Source: Actinomycetes bacterium
GTDB lineage: Bacteria > Actinomycetota > Acidimicrobiia > Acidimicrobiales > Acidimicrobiaceae
Assembly: GCA_021799035.1 (NCBI GenBank)
Contig: JAJZBG010000021.1
Coordinates: 1 to 38,980, forward strand
DNA: 38,980 bases
Direction of reading: 5' to 3'
Positions 7,001 to 14,018 of this stretch are shown piece after piece. A program made the translations under genes and the position numbers. Within the stretch, counting starts at the first letter, position 1, and each line of letters begins with the position of its first letter. The notes under the pieces are model-generated. The model had not been told where the DNA came from. It worked only from the letters and a program-made list of their open reading frames with translations, and made no database searches.

Positions 7001-8828
7001 CGTAGCCCACGCTCCCCAAGTACGCCGACAGAACGGCTTTGTCGCTTCTCAGCTCCTCCATAGTGCCTTCGGCAATTATCCTGCCTTCCGCCATCACTCC
7101 TATGCGGTCGCAAAGTTGCTCCACCAACTCGAGACGGTGCTCTATCATCACGACGGTCACTCCAGCATCCTTGAGACTCATGAGCCGACGCGTCAGCTGA
7201 GCACGTTGAATCGGGCTCACTCCCGCGAAAGGCTCATCCAATAAAACTGCCACCGGGTGCATAATGGACAGCCTCGCAAGTTCGAGCAACCGGCGTTGGC
7301 CACCAGACAGCTCTGCGGCATAGGCGTTCTCGCGACTGCTCAGCCCATAGGAGACCAGCAGTTCACGAGCTCTGGCAACTGGACCACTTTGAGCTGTACG
7401 CCATTTGCCGAACACTGCCTGCAAAAACTTCTCTCCAGGTTGATCGTGCGCCGCTATCACCACGTTCGAAAGAGAAGACATCGGACCAAAGAGCCGACTC
7501 GTCTGAAAAGTGCGAAGAAGGCCAAGCTTAGAAATCTTGTGGACAGGCCAACCGGTGATGTCCATTCCCCCAAACTGTACGGACCCTTCGTAGTCTCTTA
7601 CGACTCCTGAGATGCAGTCGACTAGAGTGCTCTTTCCCGAGCCATTCGGGCCAATGATCCCATAAAATGCGCCCCTCGGGATTGACAAAGACACACCATT
7701 GACAGCGGCCACACCTCCATAGCTCTTGACCAAATTGGAAATCTCTATCGCCATTTGGCCGTCTAGATTTTCCAGAACTGATACTTTCTCAATATTTTTC
7801 AGTTCCTGAGCAAGGTCATAACCCTCATCTGAAGCCAGCACATTTTGATCCGCCTTCTCCTTGGATACATCACGGGAATTCAGGGATGGCAGGAATTTTT
7901 CCTTTTTTTCAGGAAACAGTCCTTGTGGCCGCCACCACAGAATCGCAAGGATCGCAATTCCAGCGATCAACTGCTGGTAGACTGGCAATGTCACCGGCGA
8001 CACTGGCAGCTTCAGAAGTGAACCGCCCTGAAGAAATAGCTCCATCAGGACGAACGCGCCCACCAATGCACCAGTTATCCTCCCGCGTCCGCCAAGGATC
8101 AGAGCTGCCACGATGATGAAGGTTTCGCCAGGTTGCCAGCCCCCAACCGACCATCCGCCAATGAAGAGCACCAGCAAGCCACCAGCAAGACCTGCGCACG
8201 CGGCCCCGAGCAAGAACCCCATGGACTTGAGCCGCGCGCTATTTCGTCCAATGCTGTCGACAAGAAGTTCGTCCTCGCGCACTCCCTTGAAAAGACGCCC
8301 CAAGGGTGAGCTTTCAACCCTCCAATAGAAAATGCACATCACCACGAGAGCTGCCACTGCCAACAATGACATGAAGATATACCATGCCGAGTTGGACAAC
8401 GAGTTCTGTAGAGGACCCGTCACCCCCACTATTCCAGTCTCTCCATTGACAATGTTTGTCTGGTTGGTTGCCAAGAGGAGGACCGCCTCACCGACCGAAA
8501 CCAAGACAAGAGCAAGGTAGTCATATCTCAAACGACGGAACGCAATGGTCGAAAGCAGAAATGCCGCAGCTACAGTTACCGCAATGCCAAACAGAAGATT
8601 CCATGGGAACCCCCAACCGAATCCTCCAATATACGTGACGGCAATTATGTGACCCGCAGGCTGAACAGAAGCGATGGCGGTTGCATAGGCCCCTATAGCC
8701 ACAAGCAAGATGTAAGCCAGGTTCACAACACCAACTTGGCCAAATTGCATATCAAACCCAAGAACCTGCAAAGCGTTGACCGCTCCGAAGAACAGCAACG
8801 TCAAGAGGAAATAATCTAAGGCACCCAT
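6984..8828 (-). CDS. LivM-LivG fusion: permease plus ATPase
   Basis: One uninterrupted frame of 614 residues carries a LivM-like permease (about residues 1-320; multiple membrane segments, the inner loop around RLFKGVREDELLVDSIG, ending WWRPQGLFPEKKE). A charged linker of about 45 residues follows, then a LivG-like ATPase with Walker A GPNGSGKST, signature LSGGQRR, Walker B VAVLLDEPFAGVSP and H-loop IEHR. LivM and LivG are usually separate; the fusion fixes permease:ATPase stoichiometry. The ATG at 8828 is chosen. A TTG at 8840 is also in frame and the G-rich ribosome site lies very close, so the start is uncertain by four codons. The gene is 31 bases after LivH. Confidence 0.9.
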   Translation of the reverse strand: MGALDYFLLTLLFFGAVNALQVLGFDMQFGQVGVVNLAYILLVAIGAYATAIASVQPAGHIIAVTYIGGFGWGFPWNLLFGIAVTVAAAFLLSTIAFRRLRYDYLALVLVSVGEAVLLLATNQTNIVNGETGIVGVTGPLQNSLSNSAWYIFMSLLAVAALVVMCIFYWRVESSPLGRLFKGVREDELLVDSIGRNSARLKSMGFLLGAACAGLAGGLLVLFIGGWSVGGWQPGETFIIVAALILGGRGRITGALVGAFVLMELFLQGGSLLKLPVSPVTLPVYQQLIAGIAILAILWWRPQGLFPEKKEKFLPSLNSRDVSKEKADQNVLASDEGYDLAQELKNIEKVSVLENLDGQMAIEISNLVKSYGGVAAVNGVSLSIPRGAFYGIIGPNGSGKSTLVDCISGVVRDYEGSVQFGGMDITGWPVHKISKLGLLRTFQTSRLFGPMSSLSNVVIAAHDQPGEKFLQAVFGKWRTAQSGPVARARELLVSYGLSSRENAYAAELSGGQRRLLELARLSIMHPVAVLLDEPFAGVSPIQRAQLTRRLMSLKDAGVTVVMIEHRLELVEQLCDRIGVMAEGRIIAEGTMEELRSDKAVLSAYLGSVGYDEARM

Positions 8829-8859
8829 CGCTCCCCCCAAGCGTCTTGTCTAGCTGGGT

Positions 8860-9756
8860 CTAAAGGTCGACCCGGTTCAATCTCCCTGGCACTCCCATTA
8901 GTCCCATAGGCCTCACAAAAAGAACCACAATCATTACGCCAAATACCACTACAGAGTTCAGCCCTGACGGTATCGCAAGAGAGATCAGTTGTGAGAGGAG
9001 CCCTACCACAAGGCCTCCGAGAACCGCTCCCATAGGAGATCCGACTCCTCCCAAGATGACGGCGATGAAGATGTAGTACTCGTAAGACAGTCCAACAGCC
9101 GTATCGAAGGTGTGCGTCTGGAGACCCAAAAGTACCCCTCCAACACCTGCCAAGAGTCCCGAGACAAGCCAGGTTATAGCTGTTACCTTGCCAGTCCTAA
9201 TCCCCGAAATCGATGCTAGGGTTGCATTGTCCGACATGGCACGCATGCTTCGGCCAATCCGTGTCCTAGTAAGCAGCCCCTGCACCAGCAATAGGCAAAC
9301 GACTGCAATTGCAAGGTAAACAAAGTCGCTAACACTTATCGTTGCGGTTCCCACGCGGATGACTGACCCTGTTGAACCCGTGAACTGCCGATAGTTGCTT
9401 CCCCAGATCAGCAGAAAAACGTTGTCCATGATCAGCGCAACCGAAAAGGTTACCAGAAGCATGGTCCAGATGTTCTTGTACTTAGCCCTGAATGGGACAA
9501 ATACAAACTGGTTCAGCAAAAGTGCTACCGCGCCAGTACCCAGCACCCCTACAGCACTCGCGAGCCAGATGTTCATATGCAGAACTGATGACGCGTTGAG
9601 CGTTACAGCTATCATCGTCGCCACGGTCATGACTTCGCCATAGGCAAAATTGAAATAGTTCGTAACCCCGAACTGTATCGTAAAGCCGACGGACGCGACA
9701 GAGAGAACTGCTCCATATGCCAATCCTGCAATCGTCACAGCAATCAGTCGATCCAT
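8860..9756 (-). CDS. livH: LivH-type ABC transporter permease
   Basis: This 298-residue integral membrane permease has the LivH hallmarks: AGLAYGAVLSVASVGFTIQFG, NYFNFAYGEVMTVA and the EAA-like segment GVGSPMGAVLGGLVVGL near the C-terminus. The Met at 9756 is preferred over the in-frame codon at 9795 because GGGGGG lies 8 bases upstream and it matches the family start. This is the first gene of the first importer operon. A TTGACA-N17-TATGCT promoter followed by a GGAATAGCATTCC palindrome lies 50-110 bases upstream. Confidence 0.92.
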   Translation of the reverse strand: MDRLIAVTIAGLAYGAVLSVASVGFTIQFGVTNYFNFAYGEVMTVATMIAVTLNASSVLHMNIWLASAVGVLGTGAVALLLNQFVFVPFRAKYKNIWTMLLVTFSVALIMDNVFLLIWGSNYRQFTGSTGSVIRVGTATISVSDFVYLAIAVVCLLLVQGLLTRTRIGRSMRAMSDNATLASISGIRTGKVTAITWLVSGLLAGVGGVLLGLQTHTFDTAVGLSYEYYIFIAVILGGVGSPMGAVLGGLVVGLLSQLISLAIPSGLNSVVVFGVMIVVLFVRPMGLMGVPGRLNRVDL

Positions 9757-9807
9757 GGCTAGCCCCCCAGCCTCACAACCACGCCCATTGCACATCGAGC
9801 CAACTTT

Positions 9808-9862
9808 GGAATGCTATTCCATTTGAGTAGAGTAGCATAGGTGAGTCCACAGAACGTGTCAA
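9808..9862 (-). promoter_or_regulatory. Promoter and operator of the first importer operon
   Basis: Reading leftward: TTGACA (9862-9857), a 17-base spacer, TATGCT (9839-9834), 13 bases, then the 13-bp palindrome GGAATAGCATTCC (9820-9808). The same arrangement with the same spacings occurs on the other strand at 12420-12474. The palindrome lies just after the expected transcription start, where a bound repressor would block elongation. It serves the livH-livMG-livF-binding protein operon. Confidence 0.8.
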
Positions 9863-10186
9863 GAACTGTAGAGATCATTTTTCAATTAGCTTCATAGACT
9901 GTTCAGGAATCGCCCATGTAATTGCTGAATTATGCGCACGCCCCTTTCCCGACAGTTGAATATCTCGCACCACACCCTGGATCTCGAGCGCAAGAGTGTC
10001 TTGCTTCCAGGGATGTCAACCTGCGAGAAACTGCTGATCGCGGCCCGATTTGCCTGATGTACGATCATCTCATCCGGTATTCATGACCCCACTAGTTGAG
10101 GTTCTGCCGGAAATTTGGACAAGCAAGTGGGCAGAATGATTTCCTTGGAATTATGACTTATCGGGTATTGAGAAGATCTTTGGTCC
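9863..10186. other. Intergenic region between ThDP enzyme and livH promoter
   Basis: No gene or clear terminator was seen in these 324 bases beyond the livH promoter. The upstream ThDP gene ends at 10187 with no obvious strong hairpin, so some read-through into the importer operon is possible. Confidence 0.5.
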
Positions 10187-11947
10187 TCACTTGGGCTGGC
10201 ACACGACATCCACAAGTGCTGGACGTTGCGTGGACGAGACGTACTCCGCTGCCCTTCGAACCGAGTCACTTACCTTTTCAGGGTCAGTGATTGGCCCCTC
10301 GGCCCACCAATGAAATGCTCGAGCGAGCGTAGCAAAGTCTGGCGGAGGGGAATCTATCTCCATGCCAATGTTAACCCTATCCAAAGGCGTACCTCTTTGC
10401 TTTGCGACCCGCTCTTGGTGTTCCCAGTCGTTGTAGTAAGCGCGGTTGTTGTACATGACCACAAGCAAAGGAAGCTCGTACTTTGCGGCAACCCATAGAC
10501 TTCCGGCATCGAACATTAGGTCTCCGTCTGGCTGGATGTCTACGACCAGCCTTCCAGTCCCCTTGTGCGCTAATGCCACCCCGAGAGATATCCCTATCTG
10601 AGTCGCAGTTCCAAGTTGGACACCAGGATGGCGATACGGCTTGTCGAAGTCCCAGGTCCGCAGTGCCCAGAGGGCCGCGGTTCCAGCAGTCAAGACCCAG
10701 TCGTAGTCCTTGACTACATGCCAAACGTCTGAAGCCAGCCTGGCAGTCGACACCGGAGAGAAATCCTTCACTCGTTCGTACTCTTCTCGCCATGAAGTCC
10801 AGGTGGAGTCGTGTATCATAGCCAACTCATCTCGCCACTGTTGTCTGGCAGATGAAACCTCAACCGTGTCATTGGCAACTAATTTCCGGCACATTTCAAG
10901 GAGTATGGGAAGAGCAACCACGGTGTCAGCCGTCACCTGGATGTGGGCCGCTATTCGCTGCCCGTAATCTTCGCTCCAAGAAGATAATCCAATTTCATTG
11001 AACCCGATGTCCAAAACGGTTGCCCCGGACGAAATTCGTGAAACGACAGATCGTGACATCGAGTCATTCCTGTGTGTGAACTCCACCATGTCTTTCACGT
11101 CGACAAACAACACGCAGTCAGCTCTGTCAAGAGCATTGCTTTCCCTTACTGAGAGTGGGTGGCGATTCGGAAACGAGAGGCGCGTACCCATGTCGATCGC
11201 CCCGATTCCCACGAGCTCAGCCAGTTCAACAAGTTGGTAGAAAGCCTGAGGATCTCGTCCAGCGTGCCCGATTATCATCACTGGCTTCGTAGCACTGCAG
11301 AGCTCGTTTGCCAGCTTTTGAAGCATCTCTGGATCTGGTCCAAGTCGTGCAGGCAATGCACTTAGCCCCTCAAATCCGGAAAGATCGACTGGTTTCTCTA
11401 GTTCTTGCTCCTGTAGCCCCGCATCTAACGCCACGTAAACCGGACCTCGCGGTTCCGTCATCGCCACCCTGTGGGCTCTAGCCATTATCCCAGGCACGGA
11501 ACCTATGCTTCTTGGTTCATGGTCCCACTTGGTGTAGAGGCGAACTGCCTCGCCCTGAACATTCGCCGAGTGAATCCAATCGATGTTGGGTCTCCTGTGG
11601 TCATGCACCCCAGGCCCAGACCCACCCATGATCATCACCGGAACCCTGTCGATATAGGCGTAATAAACGCCCATCGTCCCCTGAAGTAGGCCAACGAGGT
11701 CATGAAGTATTACAGCCATGGGCTCGCCAGACGCCTTGGCAAAACCGTGTGCTATCCCTACAGCGATCTTTTCGTGCGGACACTCGATCATTTCTACGTC
11801 ATTCCCGCAGTAGTTGACCAGCGAGTCATGCAAGCCACGAAACGACGATCCTGGATTGAGCGAGACATACTTGTAGCCAAGCTTTTGTATCACCTCAGCC
11901 ATCACGTCTGATCCCCAACTCGGTTCGTCGTAGGGAGCGTAATTCAT
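10187..11947 (-). CDS. ThDP-dependent enzyme (acetolactate synthase/decarboxylase superfamily)
   Basis: This 586-residue protein has the three-domain layout of the acetolactate synthase/2-oxoacid decarboxylase superfamily. The pyrimidine domain carries NPGSSF (residues 31-36) and the cofactor-activating Glu59 (IECPHEKIAVGIAHGFAKASG region), with His82 in ILHD. The central domain follows, and the C-terminal PP domain has the Mg/diphosphate motif QPDGDLMFDAGSL...YNNRAYYND. It would cleave or join a carbon-carbon bond next to a keto group; the exact reaction is unknown. It is only distantly related to the ThDP enzyme at 13686. AGGAGG lies just upstream of the ATG. It has its own 5' region shared divergently with the 12751 gene. 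Confidence 0.88.
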   Translation of the reverse strand: MNYAPYDEPSWGSDVMAEVIQKLGYKYVSLNPGSSFRGLHDSLVNYCGNDVEMIECPHEKIAVGIAHGFAKASGEPMAVILHDLVGLLQGTMGVYYAYIDRVPVMIMGGSGPGVHDHRRPNIDWIHSANVQGEAVRLYTKWDHEPRSIGSVPGIMARAHRVAMTEPRGPVYVALDAGLQEQELEKPVDLSGFEGLSALPARLGPDPEMLQKLANELCSATKPVMIIGHAGRDPQAFYQLVELAELVGIGAIDMGTRLSFPNRHPLSVRESNALDRADCVLFVDVKDMVEFTHRNDSMSRSVVSRISSGATVLDIGFNEIGLSSWSEDYGQRIAAHIQVTADTVVALPILLEMCRKLVANDTVEVSSARQQWRDELAMIHDSTWTSWREEYERVKDFSPVSTARLASDVWHVVKDYDWVLTAGTAALWALRTWDFDKPYRHPGVQLGTATQIGISLGVALAHKGTGRLVVDIQPDGDLMFDAGSLWVAAKYELPLLVVMYNNRAYYNDWEHQERVAKQRGTPLDRVNIGMEIDSPPPDFATLARAFHWWAEGPITDPEKVSDSVRRAAEYVSSTQRPALVDVVCQPK

Positions 11948-12034
11948 AAGGCCTCCTGGAGTATCGATGACAGTGCGCTGCCGTTGGTCTGAACTTGTAT
12001 GAGGTCGGATTCTACATCGGCTAATTCAGAGATG

Positions 12035-12050
12035 TGTGCCCTATGTCACA
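12035..12050 (-). promoter_or_regulatory. Crp/GlxR-like operator upstream of ThDP gene
   Basis: Reading leftward, TGTGACATAGGGCACA matches the TGTGA-N6-TCACA consensus of Crp/GlxR regulators at 9 of 10 defined positions. It lies about 90 bases upstream of the ATG at 11947, a typical position for activation. No regulator gene of this family is in the window. Confidence 0.45.
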
Positions 12051-12419
12051 TATAAAATCCCCGATTTGAGCCGAACAAGGGTAAATCTACCCAAACAAAT
12101 GATCATTCAAGAGAAATTTGCGACCCCATTTGACCGCGTGAAACCGGAAATCCTGTCAGAACCCAGGAACCCCGTAGACCGTCTGATTCGGCCTTCTAGC
12201 TGCTCGTCTGACTTCCAAAAGGCGATGGAGAAGCGCCGAAGTCGTGCACACCGTTTGGTGCAAAACACACATTCTTGCAGACGCTACGTGAGCTGAATTT
12301 GACCGGGAAAATCTGATTACAGGACGGAGTACAGGGCTGTACTGCCCAGCTAGCTTGCAGGAGACTCAACTCTGACACCGGCCGCGTGCCCGACTTTGAC
12401 TGGCCGACCAGATTCTTTG

Positions 12420-12474
12420 TTGACACAGTTAATACGGAGATCTATGCTCTCTGTCACCATCGGAATAGTGTTCC
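12420..12474 (+). promoter_or_regulatory. Promoter and operator upstream of the 12751 gene
   Basis: TTGACA (12420-12425), 17 bases, TATGCT (12443-12448), 13 bases, then the palindrome GGAATAGTGTTCC (12462-12474). Hexamers, spacer, offset and the GGAAT-N3-(A/G)TTCC palindrome match the livH promoter at 9808-9862. The two units probably answer to one regulator. Confidence 0.8.
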
Positions 12475-12658
12475 ATTTTATAACAGCTGGCAGAGTGTTC
12501 ATCATTTGAGCAGAGAGCGCGTAATTTTGGGGATGGCGTGGCGTAAAGCGGGTGGAAGACGTCATGGTCGGCGGATTCGCGAGCGTCAACTGCATCCAAC
12601 GAACCCAGAATCACCCCACTGTCTGCTCTGGGGACTTCGTGAGTGGGTACGGCCTTGG

Positions 12659-12682
12659 AGTCAAGCCAAAATCAGCTTGACT
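12659..12682 (+). promoter_or_regulatory. 24-base inverted repeat in leader of 12751 gene
   Basis: AGTCAAGC (12659-12666) and GCTTGACT (12675-12682) are perfect 8-base arms around an 8-base centre, 68 bases before the ATG. It could be a second operator or an RNA hairpin in the long leader. Confidence 0.5.
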
Positions 12683-12750
12683 AAATGACGCCGTGTCCTC
12701 TGACGGAAGCCATATACAGCCAACTTTCTATTGAAGAAAGGCAGTTCCGG

Positions 12751-13548
12751 ATGTCACAGAAATGGCGAGGACATGTCGGACTTATTTCACCGACATATCG
12801 CGGTAAGGTATTCGCATTTTGGTATAAGAACCTACCAACCGGAGTTGAGTGTTCTACTACAACGATCGGCTTTGCAACTGGAGACAAGCAGACTTTCGGG
12901 GTCGACAAGAGCTTTCAAAGGGCTGAGGAAATCGCCGCAGAACTCTGTGCCGTCGGTTGTGAAATAATCACCATCCCAGGTTCGCCACCCTTCATTCTCC
13001 AGGGCCCCGAATACGAACATGCCTGGCGCAGGCGGCTTGAGGAAAAGAGGGGGGTTCCGGTAGTCACTGGAATGGCCCCTCATGCAGTGGCGGCAAAAGC
13101 AATGGGTATCAAACGGATAGCACTTGCAACGTATTTTGGGGATGAGCTAAACAATGGCATTACCAGCTATTTTACCGCTCAAGGAATCGAGTCTGAGATT
13201 ATTCCGGGTTACTCCTTCAGTGGCCAGGGCGAGGGCCTATATACCACGCCAATGCGAGCCCTCGACTGGGTGTCTGATGAAGACGTGTACCAGCACTGTA
13301 AACGTGGTATGAAAAAACTAAAGGGCAAGGTTGACGGTCTGTATATCAATGGCGGAGGTTGGGATGCGGCCCCAGCAGTCGAACCTCTTGAAAAGGACCT
13401 CGGGATTCCTGTCATTTGGGCTATAGCCGCAGAGATGTGGTTGACGTATAGCCTACTCGAAGTCGGCGAGCCGATTTTGGGGCACGGGACCATTCTTTCG
13501 GACTCTCAACTTCGTCGAAGTGAGGAAGTCGAAAAGTGGGAGACCTGA
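12751..13548 (+). CDS. Racemase/AMDase-fold protein lacking both catalytic cysteines (paralogue)
   Basis: This 265-residue protein is a paralogue of the 3982-4785 product and is alike along its whole length, including both altered catalytic loops: TIPGSPPFI (no Cys) and LYINGGGWDAAP (Gly where active homologues have Cys). Conservation of the unusual GGGWD loop in two separately placed genes argues for a real subfamily with its own chemistry, not decay. The start at 12751 (MSQKWRGH) matches the paralogue and has GAAAGG 9 bases upstream; the in-frame codon at 12685 adds 22 unmatched residues. It converges on the ThDP gene ending at 13686 and is driven by the promoter at 12420. Confidence 0.83.
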   Translation: MSQKWRGHVGLISPTYRGKVFAFWYKNLPTGVECSTTTIGFATGDKQTFGVDKSFQRAEEIAAELCAVGCEIITIPGSPPFILQGPEYEHAWRRRLEEKRGVPVVTGMAPHAVAAKAMGIKRIALATYFGDELNNGITSYFTAQGIESEIIPGYSFSGQGEGLYTTPMRALDWVSDEDVYQHCKRGMKKLKGKVDGLYINGGGWDAAPAVEPLEKDLGIPVIWAIAAEMWLTYSLLEVGEPILGHGTILSDSQLRRSEEVEKWET

Positions 13549-13674
13549 CTTTCATAAACTGCCCAGCCAAGATGCTCAAAAGCGCTGGTTGGCTTACAAT
13601 GCAAAGGTGCCGCAATCCACGGCCTGGGTCGCGCGTATAAAGAGATTCGAATCCCGAATCAGAATTTACAGACG

Positions 13675-14018
13675 AGACTGCCTGCCTAGCTCTCTCCCAG
13701 ATCCTCTTCTACTAACACGTCTACAAGTGCGGGTCCGTCGTGCGAGAAGGCCCATTCGAGTGCTGGGTCCAGTTCAGACTGGCTCTGCACGATCCTGCCT
13801 TCCACGCCGAATCCGCGTGCCAAACTCACTATGTCTATGTTCGGAGGCGTAAGATCGACACCCATAAATCGGCCTTTTTCGACTGCCTGACCCTTGTATG
13901 CGACAAGGCCGGCCTTGACGGCAAGGTATTTCCTATTGTTCGGTACAACGATCTTCACGGGAAGATTTTCTCTAGCCGCAGTCCAAAGGGCCTGGACGGT
14001 GAACATCAAGCTCCCGTC
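13675..14018. repeat. Direct repeat, right copy (partner 577-920)
   Basis: This is the right-hand copy of the direct repeat and lies within the 3' end of the intact ThDP-enzyme gene. Beyond 14018 the gene continues (GDGS cofactor region and upstream), whereas the left copy switches to unrelated sequence. Confidence 0.93.

Larger units (their letters stand above)
11948..12750. other. 800-base divergent control region
   Basis: This long non-coding stretch separates the leftward ThDP gene (start 11947) and the rightward racemase-fold gene (start 12751). It holds a Crp/GlxR-like palindrome (12035-12050), a strong rightward promoter with operator (12420-12474) and a 24-base inverted repeat (12659-12682), each listed separately. 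ORFs within it lack ribosome sites and any recognisable sequence. The predicted rightward leader is about 295 bases, unusually long. Confidence 0.65.

Noticed and set aside
13644-13653. GATTCGAATC, resembling a tRNA T-loop, downstream of two convergent genes
   Set aside because: The flanking bases do not pair as a T-stem and no acceptor, D or anticodon arm can be drawn on either strand. It is only a palindrome.
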